Assembly: GCF_000812865.1 (NCBI RefSeq) | Contig: NZ_JSYL01000002.1 | Coordinates: 372,001 to 436,000, forward strand | Length of the DNA stretch: 64,000 nucleotides | From: Kaistella jeonii | Lineage (GTDB): Bacteria; Bacteroidota; Bacteroidia; Flavobacteriales; Weeksellaceae | Direction: 5' to 3' | Part shown: positions 32,399 through 42,374 of the stretch, in pieces | How the letters are laid out: each line of letters opens with the position of its first letter | Numbering within the stretch: position 1 is the first letter of the stretch | Program-made: the position numbers and the translations under genes | The notes under the pieces: model-generated | What the model was told of the DNA's origin: nothing | Database searches by the model: none | Seen by the model: only the letters and a program-made list of their open reading frames with translations

Positions 32399-33637
32399 CT
32401 ATAATCTTTTAAGAATCTGATCCAGGATAATTTGAGAAGAAACAGGCTGCTCTTCAATAAAATTTCGGGCATTATTTCCCATCTTCCGTAAAGAAGTTTC
32501 ATCATTTAGCAAACCTAAAATATAAGGCGCCGCAAAAAATTCATCTTCGAAAGATTTTCCACCATTTCGGGCGATCATTTCGTCGGCTTCAGGATTCTTG
32601 GTGTATTGATTTCCGAAGAAAACCGGAATTCCAAATGTTGCTGCTTCCAAAATATTGTGAAGACCTTTTGAATGAAAACCGCCGCCGACAATTGCTAAGT
32701 TTCCGTAAGAATAAATTTTAGAAAGCAATCCGATACAGTCGATAATTAAAACCTGACTGTTCATATATTTCAGTTCCGGAGTATTTTCATGTTGCGAGTA
32801 AAGTATTGCATTCGGGAAAATACTTTGTAAACGTTCGACCCTTTTTAAGTCATGTGGCACAATGATCAATTTTACCTCCTTATTTTTTGAGGCGATAATT
32901 TCTGCAAGTCTCTCTTCAGATTCCCAGGAACTTCCAAAGATCAATGTCGTTTTGTTTTGTTTGAATTCTTCAATATATTTTACCAAATTGTCGCCATCTC
33001 GAAGTTGTTTTACCCTGTCGAAACGCGTATCTCCTGATGTTGAAGAATTCTTTAAGCCAATTCCTTTCGCCAAAGCAGTAGAATGTTTCGTTTGATGAAA
33101 AAACCAGTCCACATTCTTTTTCAGTTGATTGACGAACCAGCTTCCATAAGCTTTAAAGAATATTTGAGTTTCATAAAAAAGGGCAGAAACCACAAATATT
33201 TTTGCACCCTTATTTTTTAAATTTTCTAATAAATGATACCAGTAATCGTATTTTACAGTAAAGAAAATATCTGTTTTAAAGTTGGACGTAAATTCTTTCA
33301 CCCAATCTTCCGTATCAAAAGGCAAAAAACAGATCGCATCTGCAATTGTATTTTTTTTGATGACATTATCATATCCTGACGGTGAAAAAAAAGTGATCAA
33401 TATTTTATGACTTGGGAATTTAATTTTTAGTTTTTCCAGTACAGGAAGTCCCTGTTCATATTCGCCCAAACTTGCTGCATGCATCCAGATCACTTTATCG
33501 TCCGGGGAAATCTTAGATTTTACAATAGCGCAACTTTGTCTTCGTCCCGCTAAACTTTTCTTTAATTTATAATTAAAAATAGCCCCAATTTTCATGGCAG
33601 AAATGAGCAGACGAATAAATAAATTGTAAACAAACAT
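32399..33637 (-). CDS. waaA: 3-deoxy-D-manno-octulosonic acid (Kdo) transferase
   Basis: 412 residues, GT30. N-terminal membrane anchor (FNYKLKKSLAGR follows), then VIWMHAASLGEYEQGLPVLEKLK, the GT-B N-domain, and the C-terminal donor domain with FGSSWESEE, VPHDLKRVE, VGGGFHSKGLHNILEAATFGIPVFFG. It transfers Kdo to lipid A precursor at the inner membrane. Length normal. Confidence 0.93.
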   Translation of the reverse strand: MFVYNLFIRLLISAMKIGAIFNYKLKKSLAGRRQSCAIVKSKISPDDKVIWMHAASLGEYEQGLPVLEKLKIKFPSHKILITFFSPSGYDNVIKKNTIADAICFLPFDTEDWVKEFTSNFKTDIFFTVKYDYWYHLLENLKNKGAKIFVVSALFYETQIFFKAYGSWFVNQLKKNVDWFFHQTKHSTALAKGIGLKNSSTSGDTRFDRVKQLRDGDNLVKYIEEFKQNKTTLIFGSSWESEERLAEIIASKNKEVKLIIVPHDLKRVERLQSIFPNAILYSQHENTPELKYMNSQVLIIDCIGLLSKIYSYGNLAIVGGGFHSKGLHNILEAATFGIPVFFGNQYTKNPEADEMIARNGGKSFEDEFFAAPYILGLLNDETSLRKMGNNARNFIEEQPVSSQIILDQILKRL

Positions 33638-33764
33638 TAATTATAAAAATTTGAAAAAGTTTTTTATAGTTTCAAAAGCAATAGCGCTGAACAAGGCAAT
33701 TTTACTTATATTCGAGATAGTTGGCAAACAACTTATCGTTTTGAGATCGCAACCATTATTCAAT

Positions 33765-34475
33765 TTAAAATAGACTTCTCAAAAACCGAAGTTTATGAGT
33801 ATGCTTATTTAATTCTTTATTGAAAATCCCCGTCGAGTCCAGAGAATCAATACGAACTTTTCCGTAAGCATGAATGATTTCGCTATTACTCAGCATCATT
33901 CCAACATGGGTAATTTGTCCTTCGGAATTTTCAAAAAAAGCTAAATCCCCAGGTTTACTTTCTTCGACAAAACTCAAAACTTCGCCAATTTCTGCTTGCT
34001 GATGAGATTCTCGAGGCAACGAAATTCCGTGAACTTTATAAATTAATTGGGTAAAACCACTGCAATCAATACCGAAAAAGCTTCTTCCGCTCCAGAGATA
34101 AGGAACATTTAGAAATTTTTGGGCAGTTTCTGAAACAGTTTCCACTTTTAAAAAAGAATGCTCCGTTTTTTCAGAATTCACTTCACTTCCTATCGATAAA
34201 AGAATTACACCTTGTGAAGTGTTATAAGTTTGTAAAGTATTCTTGACCAATTCAGTTTTTCTTTCAAGGAAATATTCTTCAGAAATTTCAGCAATCTGTT
34301 GCGCATCCATCCAGCCTTCATAACCATCGAAATGCATTTTTATCCTAATGAATTTCGCTGATTTTTCAAGAATATCTACCGTTTCTCCATACAAAATCTG
34401 TGACGTCATTTCTGACCGATGCGATTGTTCTGCCCGAATTGCAGCAACTGAAACTGTACAAATTCCTTTATCCAT
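33765..34475 (-). CDS. NlpC/P60 cell-wall hydrolase with SH3-like domain
   Basis: 236 residues. N-terminal bacterial SH3-like region (about 1-60: ICTVSVAAIRAEQSHRSEMTSQ in part, WMDAQQIAEI), then NlpC/P60 catalytic domain with Cys in FGIDCSGFTQL (near 135), His in ITHVGMML (near 190) and third residue in IIHAYGKV (near 203). Cleaves peptidoglycan stem peptides. No signal peptide is visible, as is often seen for the Bacteroidota members acting on recycled peptides. Confidence 0.9.
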   Translation of the reverse strand: MDKGICTVSVAAIRAEQSHRSEMTSQILYGETVDILEKSAKFIRIKMHFDGYEGWMDAQQIAEISEEYFLERKTELVKNTLQTYNTSQGVILLSIGSEVNSEKTEHSFLKVETVSETAQKFLNVPYLWSGRSFFGIDCSGFTQLIYKVHGISLPRESHQQAEIGEVLSFVEESKPGDLAFFENSEGQITHVGMMLSNSEIIHAYGKVRIDSLDSTGIFNKELNKHTHKLRFLRSLF

Positions 34476-34491
34476 GCTTGGTTCTAAAGTT

Positions 34492-35139
34492 TTATTTTTT
34501 TTGAATTAAATGAAGACCGTCTCGCAAAGGTAAAATAAGATTTTCAAAATCCTCATCTTTTGAGACCATCTCATTCAATTCCTGTATAATTAACGTAGAT
34601 TTTTGCTTTGAATTTTCTTCCAAAACTTTTCCGTACCATAAAACATTGTCAAAAATTATAACCGCACCACTTTTTATTCTGGCTTTGATGAGTTTAAAAT
34701 ATTCTACATAATTTTCTTTATCCGCATCGATGAAAACAAAATCGAATACTTCACCAGTTTCTTTTAAAAATACTTTTGCATCTTTTAGCTGAAAATCTAT
34801 TTGATTGGAAAATTTACTTTCTAGAAAATATTTTCTGGGTAAATAAGCCAATTCTTCATTTACATCTAAAGTAGTTATTTTACCTTCTTTTGCTAAACCT
34901 TCTGCTAAACATAAGGTGGCATAACCTGTAAAAGTTCCTATCTCCAGAATGTTTGTCGGATTACTCATTTTTGAAAGAATAGCCAGAAATCTTCCTTGCA
35001 AAGATCCGGAGAGCATATGCGGTTGTGTCGTTTTTTGAAAAGTTTCTTTTCGCAATCTTTTCAAAATTTCCGGTTCTGAAGAGGTATGATTTTCCAGATA
35101 GCGATCCATTTCCGGGCATTTTTCTTCAAAAAAACTCAT
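34492..35139 (-). CDS. SAM-dependent O-methyltransferase
   Basis: 215 residues, O-methyltransferase family 3 (PF01596). SAM-binding motif ILEIGTFTGYATLCLAEG (residues 61-78), FDFVFIDADKENY metal/substrate motif (near 130-142) and VIFDNVLWYGKV. Likely a metal-dependent catechol-type methyltransferase; substrate unknown. 17 bases upstream of the NlpC/P60 gene, same strand. Confidence 0.92.
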   Translation of the reverse strand: MSFFEEKCPEMDRYLENHTSSEPEILKRLRKETFQKTTQPHMLSGSLQGRFLAILSKMSNPTNILEIGTFTGYATLCLAEGLAKEGKITTLDVNEELAYLPRKYFLESKFSNQIDFQLKDAKVFLKETGEVFDFVFIDADKENYVEYFKLIKARIKSGAVIIFDNVLWYGKVLEENSKQKSTLIIQELNEMVSKDEDFENLILPLRDGLHLIQKK

Positions 35140-35176
35140 TTAATAATAATTTAATTCAAATTTAAACATTTAAAAT

Positions 35177-35216
35177 AAAAAACGTTGCCAGAACATGAAG
35201 CTCTAACAACGTTTTA
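35177..35216 (-). terminator. Terminator of the OmpA-family gene
   Basis: AAAACGTTG / CAACGTTTT stem with an imperfect loop and T-run on the minus strand, just downstream of the stop codon. Confidence 0.65.
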
Positions 35217-35238
35217 TCAATATCTAAAAGATAATTGC

Positions 35239-36075
35239 TTAGTTTTTCACCGGTGCAATATCCATTAATTTCATGAATTCATCTAACTTAGGCATGATGA
35301 TGATCTCCGTTCTTCTGTTTTCCGCTCTTCCAGAAACCGATGCGTTTGTCGTTTTCGGGTTATATTCACTTCGTCCTCCCGCAGTAATTCTCGCCGGATT
35401 CACGCCAAATTTGGTTTGTAAAATTTTAGCCATTGAAGTTGCTCTCAAAGCTGAAAGATCCCAGTTGTCTTTTGGTAAAGTTGAAGCATTCAAAGGAACA
35501 TTATCAGTATTACCTTCGATCAATACAGAATAAGTGTCATAATCGTTGATCACCTTCGCTACTTTTCCTAAAACATCCTGTGCAGCAGGTAAAACATTGT
35601 AGTCTCCTGTTTTGTACAACATGTTGTCAGACAAAGAGATTAAAACCACTCCTTTCAAAACTTTCACCTGAACATCACCATCTGCGATATTATCCAGCGA
35701 ACGTTTTAGTTTATTGGACAAAGCTAAATTCAAACTGTCGTTCTTTGAATTGGTAGAAATCAACTGTTTGATGTATTTGTTGGAAGAGTTGATCTCTCCA
35801 ATCAATTTATCAATGTTAGCAGAACCTTTTCCACTGTTCGATAAACAAGCATCAAGCGAAGATTTTAATGCATCATTCTGACCTTTCAAAAGTGCATTCT
35901 CACTAGACAATCCAGAGTTAACGCCTTTCAGATCCTGAATCTCACGCTGTCTCTCACCAACATTGGTAATACACGTATTGTAATTTTCATTTAAAGCATC
36001 AAACTTTTTTTGGCTTACACAAGAAGTTAGCATTACTGCAACTCCCAGAATCGCTCCGATTTTTCCTATATTCAT
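35239..36075 (-). CDS. OmpA-family lipoprotein
   Basis: 278 residues. Lipobox LTSC (near residue 19), a coiled-coil region (about 25-105), then an OmpA C-terminal peptidoglycan-binding domain (about 150-265: VLIEGNTDNVPL, WDLSALRATSMAKIL, RITAGGRSEYNP, GRAENRRTEIII). Expected to tie the outer membrane to peptidoglycan. Confidence 0.93.
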   Translation of the reverse strand: MNIGKIGAILGVAVMLTSCVSQKKFDALNENYNTCITNVGERQREIQDLKGVNSGLSSENALLKGQNDALKSSLDACLSNSGKGSANIDKLIGEINSSNKYIKQLISTNSKNDSLNLALSNKLKRSLDNIADGDVQVKVLKGVVLISLSDNMLYKTGDYNVLPAAQDVLGKVAKVINDYDTYSVLIEGNTDNVPLNASTLPKDNWDLSALRATSMAKILQTKFGVNPARITAGGRSEYNPKTTNASVSGRAENRRTEIIIMPKLDEFMKLMDIAPVKN

Positions 36076-36164
36076 AATTTACTATTTAATGATTCAAAAA
36101 TAGAGAAAGCAATTTAGATAGAAGAATTATCTTTGCTAAATATTCCTTAAAAAAACCTTAAAAA

Positions 36165-37472
36165 TTGCTTAATTTAAAGACTTTTCAGCAATCTTTGGAG
36201 AAACTTTTCCCCGATTATCGACAAGCTAAATTTCTACTCGCCGTAAGTGGCGGTGTCGATTCTATGGTTTTGCTGTATCTCTTCGAAAGTGCAGATGTGC
36301 ATTTTGAAGTTACCCATATTAATTACAAATTACGTGGAAGAGATTCTGATGAAGATCGAAGCTTGGTTGAAGACCTTTGTAAAAAAAGTGAAATCCCCTT
36401 TCATCTTTACGAAGTTGCTGAGAAAGATAATCAACCTAAAAATTCAATTCAGGATTGGGCGAGAAGTTTGCGTTATGAGTTTTTTCGAAAAATTCAAGAG
36501 GAAGAAAACATAGATTTTATAGTTACTGCGCATCATTTGAATGATCAACTGGAAACTTTTATCATCAATCTTTCAAAAGCATCTGGAATTAAAGGGTTGA
36601 GCGGAATCCCGGCGAATGATCATAAAATTTTAAGACCGCTTCTTCAATATTCCAAAGTAGAACTCTATGCTTTTGCGAAAGAAAATAATATTGAATTCCG
36701 CGAAGACGTCTCCAATCAAAAAAACGATTATCTCAGGAATAAAATCCGAAATGAAGTTGTGCCGCAGCTCTTGGAAACAAATAAAAACTTCCTGGAAAAT
36801 TTTGGAAAAAGCATTTCTTACTTAAATCAGACGAAAGATTTTGTTCAGGAGCAGGTTTTAAAAATCGAAAAGGAAACTATCTCTGAAAATGATTCGTATC
36901 TCACTATAAATAAATATTCGTTCTTCAAACAAAGCGAATACATTCAGTTTGAGATCCTGCGGAAATACGGTTTTTCAGAAGAAAAAGAAATTAGAAAAAT
37001 CAGAAAAGGAGAAGTTGGAAAAATTTTCATTTCTAATGAATATCAATTGACGATCGACCGCGAAACTTTAATTTTAAGAAAACTCGAAAATGAAGATGAA
37101 GAAGTTGATCCTGAAGAAATTATTTTAGAATTAAATAATGCAAATGAATTGAATTTCCCCGAACCTATAAAGTCAGAAATAAAAAAACTCGGAAGTTTTA
37201 ACTGGAAATTTGATGCGGAAAAAGTTCAGTTTCCTTTAAAATTAAGACCTAAAAAAGAAGGCGATATTCTTTATCCTATTGGAATGATAGGTAAAAAGAA
37301 AATCTCAAAGTTTTTTAAGGATGAAAAAATTCCTATTTTAGCCCAGCAAAAAATCTGGCTTTTGTGCGATGGAAACAACGATGTTTTGGGCATTCTTCCT
37401 TTTCGCCAGGACCGAAGATTTGCTGCAACGAAAGAATCTAAAGAAATTATTAAGGTAAAATTACAGCGATGA
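36165..37472 (+). CDS. tilS: tRNA(Ile)-lysidine synthetase
   Basis: Modifies C34 of the AUA-reading tRNA-Ile to lysidine. 435 residues; starts at TTG (36165), since no in-frame ATG exists before the PP-loop and the N-terminus LNLKTFQQSLEKLF fits. PP-loop ATP motif LLAVSGGVDSM (about 25-34), TAHHLNDQLETFIINL, SNQKNDYLRNKIRNEVVP, and C-terminal domain with KISKFFKDEKIP. Followed after 26 bases by dsbD. Confidence 0.95.
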   Translation: MLNLKTFQQSLEKLFPDYRQAKFLLAVSGGVDSMVLLYLFESADVHFEVTHINYKLRGRDSDEDRSLVEDLCKKSEIPFHLYEVAEKDNQPKNSIQDWARSLRYEFFRKIQEEENIDFIVTAHHLNDQLETFIINLSKASGIKGLSGIPANDHKILRPLLQYSKVELYAFAKENNIEFREDVSNQKNDYLRNKIRNEVVPQLLETNKNFLENFGKSISYLNQTKDFVQEQVLKIEKETISENDSYLTINKYSFFKQSEYIQFEILRKYGFSEEKEIRKIRKGEVGKIFISNEYQLTIDRETLILRKLENEDEEVDPEEIILELNNANELNFPEPIKSEIKKLGSFNWKFDAEKVQFPLKLRPKKEGDILYPIGMIGKKKISKFFKDEKIPILAQQKIWLLCDGNNDVLGILPFRQDRRFAATKESKEIIKVKLQR

Positions 37473-37498
37473 TAAGTCGCTAAAAAGTAAAGTAAAAA

Positions 37499-39592
37499 AT
37501 GAAATTTAAAAATTGGTTTATTCTAATTGTCCTTTTCCTTTTTCAGGGAATTAAGGCACAAATTAAAGATCCCGTCAAATTCAAATACAATATCAATTCG
37601 CTGCCGAACAATGAATACGAAGCAGTCTTAACTGCGACGATCGAACCTAAATGGCACATTTATTCTCAGGATCTACCGGCAGATTCAGGGATTCCGACCC
37701 AAATGAAACTGACTTCCAAAGAGGGAATCGACCTCATCGGAAAAGTTATAGAAGTTGGTAAAAAACACGATGAGTTTTCTGAAGCTTTCGGTGCACAAAT
37801 CGTTTATTATTCAGATTTAGTTCAGTTTAAGCAAAAATTTAAATTGAAGAATGGTGCAAAACCGGCAACTGTTTCTGCAGAAATCACCTATCAAACCTGT
37901 AACGACCGCGTTTGTCTGGCTCCAAATACTTTAGAATTTGATCAGAAAGTCAGTCCGACCGCGACTGCAGCGAAAGAAATTCCAACAGAAGATAAATCTA
38001 ATGATATCAAAAATGAAACTGCAAAAGCAGGAGATTCTTTTTATGTAACAAATTCAGGCAAAACCGGAACCGTTCTAGCTCCTAAATATCCTAAAGTTGA
38101 AACAAAACAGGAAGGTTTGAAAGTAGCTTCCATCAATTTCATGCATCCAGAAACGGATTGCGGAATTGCACAGGAAAAAAATTCTGAGAATTTCTGGACT
38201 TATTTATTATTAGGATTTTTCGGTGGATTGATCGCTTTATTGACTCCATGCGTATTTCCAATGATTCCTTTAACGGTCTCATTCTTTACAAAAGGTTCAA
38301 AAGACAAAGCGAAAGGAAAAAGAGATGCATTTATTTACGGCTTTTTTATCTTCTTAATCTTTGTATTATTAAGCGTTCCATTCCATATTATTGATGGAAT
38401 TGCCGGAAATGTTTTCAATCAAATTTCTACGAGTGTTTGGTTGAATGTTGTCTTCTTCATCATTTTTATATTTTTCGCCGGAAGTTTCTTCGGTTATTAC
38501 GACATCACCTTACCAAGTTCCATTGCGAATAAATCTTCCAAAGCAGAAGATGCAGGTGGAATTATCGGGATCTTTTTTATGGCTTTAACTTTGGTGATCG
38601 TGTCATTTTCATGTACCGGTCCGATTTTAGGGAGTTTATTAGGAAGTTCATTAACAGGTTCCGCAGATATTCCAATGTTATTGACGTTTGCTTTGGCAGG
38701 ATTTGGATTAAGCTGGGCTATCGTTTTCGGATTGTTGGCATTGTTTCCGCAAGCTTTGCAAAGTTTACCGAAATCTGGCGGCTGGATGAATACCGTGAAA
38801 GTTTTCTTAGGTTTTATCGAGCTAGGTTTGGCTTTGAAATTCTTATCAAAAGCAGATCTGGTTTCAAAAACATTCTTCCTTAAAAGAGAATTATTCATCG
38901 CAATATGGATTTTAATTTCTATTGGTTTGGTTCTTTATCTGTTTGGGAAAATTAGATTTCCACATGATGATAAAAAAGCGAAGATCTCTACAACGAGAAA
39001 AGTTATTGGCGTTTTAGGAATCGGATTTATCATTTATCTAATTCAGGGATTATTTCCAGGAGAACGTCCGAAACTGCAATATTTAAGTGGAATTTTGCCT
39101 CCGATTAATGTTAGTTATCTTCACGACGAAAAAGATGGTATTTTAGGAATGCATCCAGAACATGATTATTTCAAAGCAATCGAACTTGCGAAAAAAGAAA
39201 ATAAACCAGTTTTGATTGACTTTACAGGATATGGTTGTGAAAACTGTCGTAAAATGGAAGAATTCGTGTGGAGCGAACCCGATATTTTACCGATTTTACA
39301 GAACGAAATTGTTCTCGCTTCTCTTTATGTTGATGACAAAGAAGCTTTGCCGGAAAGAGAGCAAACGTCAATCGATATGGGAAATGGACAAAAGAAAAAA
39401 GTAAAAACGATTGGTGACAAATGGAGTTTGTTTCAGCAAATTAATTTCAATAATAATTCGCAGCCGCATTATGTTCTGGTAACTCCAGATGGGAAAGTGA
39501 TCAATACGCCGATCTCTGGTTATATGCCGAAAGAGGATTTCAAAAAATTCCTGGAATGCGGGATTGAATATTTCAAGAAAAATAAAAAATAG
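37499..39592 (+). CDS. dsbD: DsbD-type thiol:disulfide interchange protein
   Basis: 697 residues. Signal peptide ending KAQ; N-terminal DsbC-like/alpha domain (about 25-150, with cysteines in QTCNDRVCLAP); a membrane domain with eight helices (about 230-520, Cys in LTPCVFPM and FSCTGPIL); and a C-terminal thioredoxin domain (about 555-697) with CxxC in GYGCENCRKM. Moves electrons from cytosolic thioredoxin to the periplasm. Its TAG stop lies inside a 55-base sequence repeated after the next gene. Confidence 0.93.
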   Translation: MKFKNWFILIVLFLFQGIKAQIKDPVKFKYNINSLPNNEYEAVLTATIEPKWHIYSQDLPADSGIPTQMKLTSKEGIDLIGKVIEVGKKHDEFSEAFGAQIVYYSDLVQFKQKFKLKNGAKPATVSAEITYQTCNDRVCLAPNTLEFDQKVSPTATAAKEIPTEDKSNDIKNETAKAGDSFYVTNSGKTGTVLAPKYPKVETKQEGLKVASINFMHPETDCGIAQEKNSENFWTYLLLGFFGGLIALLTPCVFPMIPLTVSFFTKGSKDKAKGKRDAFIYGFFIFLIFVLLSVPFHIIDGIAGNVFNQISTSVWLNVVFFIIFIFFAGSFFGYYDITLPSSIANKSSKAEDAGGIIGIFFMALTLVIVSFSCTGPILGSLLGSSLTGSADIPMLLTFALAGFGLSWAIVFGLLALFPQALQSLPKSGGWMNTVKVFLGFIELGLALKFLSKADLVSKTFFLKRELFIAIWILISIGLVLYLFGKIRFPHDDKKAKISTTRKVIGVLGIGFIIYLIQGLFPGERPKLQYLSGILPPINVSYLHDEKDGILGMHPEHDYFKAIELAKKENKPVLIDFTGYGCENCRKMEEFVWSEPDILPILQNEIVLASLYVDDKEALPEREQTSIDMGNGQKKKVKTIGDKWSLFQQINFNNNSQPHYVLVTPDGKVINTPISGYMPKEDFKKFLECGIEYFKKNKK

Positions 39593-39644
39593 ACTTCTAG
39601 TCTTGATATAAAAATAACCGGCAGTGATTGTCGGTTATTTTTTT
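39590..39644 (+). terminator. Terminator of dsbD, twin copy A
   Basis: AAAATAACCG-GCAGTGATTGT-CGGTTATTTT stem and T-run. The 55 bases here match 40591-40645 at 51 positions. Confidence 0.85.
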
Positions 39645-39762
39645 GGACAAATCTTACGATTTTCTTAAAAAAAAACGATTCGGAATATAAAAATTACCGT
39701 TGAGTATTATTATTTTTGAGAAATAAAGCAAGCCCTTTACCTTCGCACTATAAATAAACAAA

Positions 39763-40563
39763 ATGAAGACAAAACTATTATTACTTATCTTACTTGTTAC
39801 CAAAGTCATTTTCATCAACGCGCAAATGGATGACAAATTTTATTATCCTGGAAAAGCACTGAAACCGATTGAGTGGACAAACGTTGAAAATGTAAAATTT
39901 GCAGTGGAAAATGATACCATCAATGCGGTCATTTTGAAATCCAATGCGAAACCAAAAGCGACGGTATTTTATTTTCATGGCGCAGGTGGAAATGTAACTT
40001 CTTATGCACCCATCATTACACCTTTGTTGAAAGATAACTTTCAAGTCGTACTAATCGATTTCCGTGGTTATGGAAAATCTACAGGAATACCAACTCATAA
40101 AAACATTGCAGAAGATGGAGAAAAGATCTTCAGCTTTGTGTCAAAAAAAGAAGGAATAAAAGACACGAAGAAAATTATTTACGGAGCTTCTATTGGAACC
40201 CAGATCGCGGCACATTTGGCAAAAACCCATCAAGATGAAATCACTGGATTGGTTTTAGAAGGGACCATCTCTTCATTTGGCGATATTGCTGCAGTTTATG
40301 CACCTGAATACAAAGCTTATTTAGAAAACAGTTTCGTCTCGCCTTATGCTGCGAAGGAAGATATAAAATCTGTCACGAAAATTCCAAAACTTTTCATTCA
40401 CAGTAAAGAAGACAAGGATGTTCCTTTTGCACAGGGAATGGTGGTTTTTTCGAACGCAACTGAACCAAAAGAATTTATAGAATTCAGTGGTGAACATTTA
40501 TATGGCTTGAAATATGAAAGTGCCAAAATCCTGGCGAGTATGAATAAGATGATTGCGAGATAG
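39763..40563 (+). CDS. Secreted alpha/beta hydrolase
   Basis: 266 residues. Signal peptide (about 1-20, ending NAQ). Alpha/beta hydrolase core: FYFHGAGGNVTSY oxyanion region, LIDFRGYGKSTG, nucleophile elbow YGASIGTQ (near residue 145), FIHSKEDKDVPF acid, SGEHLYG His. Resembles the serine aminopeptidase S33/BD-FAE-like hydrolases. Stands between two near-identical terminators. Confidence 0.88.
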   Translation: MKTKLLLLILLVTKVIFINAQMDDKFYYPGKALKPIEWTNVENVKFAVENDTINAVILKSNAKPKATVFYFHGAGGNVTSYAPIITPLLKDNFQVVLIDFRGYGKSTGIPTHKNIAEDGEKIFSFVSKKEGIKDTKKIIYGASIGTQIAAHLAKTHQDEITGLVLEGTISSFGDIAAVYAPEYKAYLENSFVSPYAAKEDIKSVTKIPKLFIHSKEDKDVPFAQGMVVFSNATEPKEFIEFSGEHLYGLKYESAKILASMNKMIAR

Positions 40564-40590
40564 ATGAAAAGAGGATAGACTAATAGAAAA

Positions 40591-40645
40591 TAGACTTACA
40601 ATCTTGATATAATAATAACCGGCAGTGATTGTCGGTTATTTTTTT
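40591..40645 (+). terminator. Terminator of the alpha/beta hydrolase gene, twin copy B
   Basis: Same hairpin as 39590-39644 with only four differences over 55 bases; it also serves the convergent YggS gene poorly because of the T-run orientation. Confidence 0.85.
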
Positions 40646-40665
40646 GTTGAATTAAATAGAATTAA

Positions 40666-41400
40666 TTAGTCCTTGTTCTCGTTCCAATAATAACTGTCGG
40701 GATAAATTCTTTGTCCAAAAATAGCAGTTCCAACTCTTACGATTGTTGAACCTTCTTCGATTGCCGTTTCTAAATCACCACTCATTCCCATCGATAATTC
40801 TTTCATTTCAACATTTGGGATATTGAGAGAAATCGTTTCCTGTTGAATTTTTTTGAGCAATTTGAAACATTTTCGAACTTCTTCTGTTTCCGCGGTAAAT
40901 AAACCAATCGTCATTAATCCTTTTATTTTTAAAGTTTCCAGTTCAGCAACTTGCCGAATGAGTTCGATAGCTTGATCTGGGTATGTACCAAATTTGCTGT
41001 CTTCATTAGAAGTATTGACTTGAATCAGAACTTCCATCGTTTTGTTTTCGTACAATAATCGATTATGAAGTTTTTGTGCCAAATCCAAACGATCGAGTGT
41101 TTGAATGCAGGAAATATCACACTTTAGAAGGTCTTTAATTTTATTGGTTTGAAGATGTCCGATAAAATGGCTTTCGTGCGGAATTAATCTCAACGATTCG
41201 TATTTCTCTTTTGCTTCCTGAACTTTATTTTCTGCAATTAAGGTTTGACCGGCTTCGATTGCAATTTTAATATAATCTGCAGAAACTGTTTTCGTAGCCA
41301 ACAATAAACGAACTTCATTCGGATTACGATTGCTTTGTCGACAAGAATTTTCTATTCTTTTCAGAATTACGGCTAAGTTTTCTAAAATAGATTCTGCCAT
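40666..41400 (-). CDS. yggS: YggS family PLP-binding homeostasis protein
   Basis: 244 residues, alanine-racemase N-terminal fold. VRLLLATKTVSADYI with the PLP Lys (near 33), IAENKVQEAKEKY, HFIGHLQTNK, VLIQVNTSNEDSKFG, LMTIG, ELSMGMSGDLETAIEEGSTIVRVGTAIFG. The family buffers pyridoxal phosphate. Its start overlaps the stop of the AAA ATPase gene by one base (TAATG). Confidence 0.94.
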   Translation of the reverse strand: MAESILENLAVILKRIENSCRQSNRNPNEVRLLLATKTVSADYIKIAIEAGQTLIAENKVQEAKEKYESLRLIPHESHFIGHLQTNKIKDLLKCDISCIQTLDRLDLAQKLHNRLLYENKTMEVLIQVNTSNEDSKFGTYPDQAIELIRQVAELETLKIKGLMTIGLFTAETEEVRKCFKLLKKIQQETISLNIPNVEMKELSMGMSGDLETAIEEGSTIVRVGTAIFGQRIYPDSYYWNENKD

Positions 41401-42146
41401 TATTCTACAGATTTTTCCAGTTTTTCTAATTGATCTAGCTTATCAAGTTGCTCAAATTTATCAATCAATAAAGATTTAATTTTGGTGTAACTGTAATCTT
41501 TGGCCTCGGCAAAAGAAATATTGTACTGCCGTTCAAAGTTTTGCATCTCTGCTGGAAAAGGACGCAAAATCTTGTCATAATACTTATCTAAAACTTCAGC
41601 ATTTGGCATTTCAAAATTGATGCGCAACTGAAAACGTCGTAATAAAGCCTGGTCAATAATTTCAGCATGATTCGTTGCTGCGATGAGCAAAGCGTTTGCT
41701 GGATAATAATCGATAAGCTGAATAATAGTGTTGACCAATCGTCGCATTTCGCCCACATCTTTATCGTCGTTTCCTCTTTCTTTTCCGATCTGGTCGAATT
41801 CATCTAAGAAAAGTACAGCTTTTTCGCGGGCTGCTTTATCAAAAATTTGTTTGAGGTTTTGGCTGGTTTCTCCAATTCTGGAACTTACGATATTACTCAG
41901 ATTTAAAATGAGAATGGGTTTTCCGAGGGAATGTGCGATTGCTTTTGCCGTCTTGGTTTTTCCGCAACCGGAATGTCCCTGCAGGAGAATTTTATTATTG
42001 ACAGGCAAACCGTATTTGGTGAGTTCATCAACATATTGATGTTCTTTGATGAGTTGCTTTATGTTTTGGTGATTGTATTTATTCAAGAAAACATCTTCCA
42101 GAGAAACTACTTCTTTGTCGGTAATGATAAGGTCGAATACATTCAT
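41400..42146 (-). CDS. AAA family ATPase
   Basis: 248 residues. Walker A GHSGCGKTKTAKA (about 58-70), Walker B AVLFLDEFDQIG (about 112-123), sensor 1 LLIAATNHAEI, arginine finger LLRRFQLRI. Resembles the short stand-alone AAA ATPases next to S8 peptidases in other genomes (SpoVK-like); no partner protease is seen here. Coupled to the YggS gene. Confidence 0.88.
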   Translation of the reverse strand: MNVFDLIITDKEVVSLEDVFLNKYNHQNIKQLIKEHQYVDELTKYGLPVNNKILLQGHSGCGKTKTAKAIAHSLGKPILILNLSNIVSSRIGETSQNLKQIFDKAAREKAVLFLDEFDQIGKERGNDDKDVGEMRRLVNTIIQLIDYYPANALLIAATNHAEIIDQALLRRFQLRINFEMPNAEVLDKYYDKILRPFPAEMQNFERQYNISFAEAKDYSYTKIKSLLIDKFEQLDKLDQLEKLEKSVE

Positions 42147-42374
42147 AAGTCAAATTTAGGGAAGATAAGTGAGATTGCCCGATATCGGAGAAATATAAAA
42201 TGCAGAGCGGATTAAATAAGCACTGCTTTTTTTCTCACTGATATCACAGATTTACACAGAGAAATATTTTTTAGTTATTAAACATTAATAAAATGACATT
42301 GAAAACAGTTCTATCAACAGTAAAATATATAAAACTTTCAAAGCAACTATATAAAACCTTCAAAATCTGTTTTT
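42147..42374. other. Intergenic stretch with flavobacterial repeat remnant
   Basis: TCTCACTGATATCACAGATT and ACACAGAG around 42233-42262 resembles a recurrent Bacteroidota intergenic motif. No coding content seen. Confidence 0.3.
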
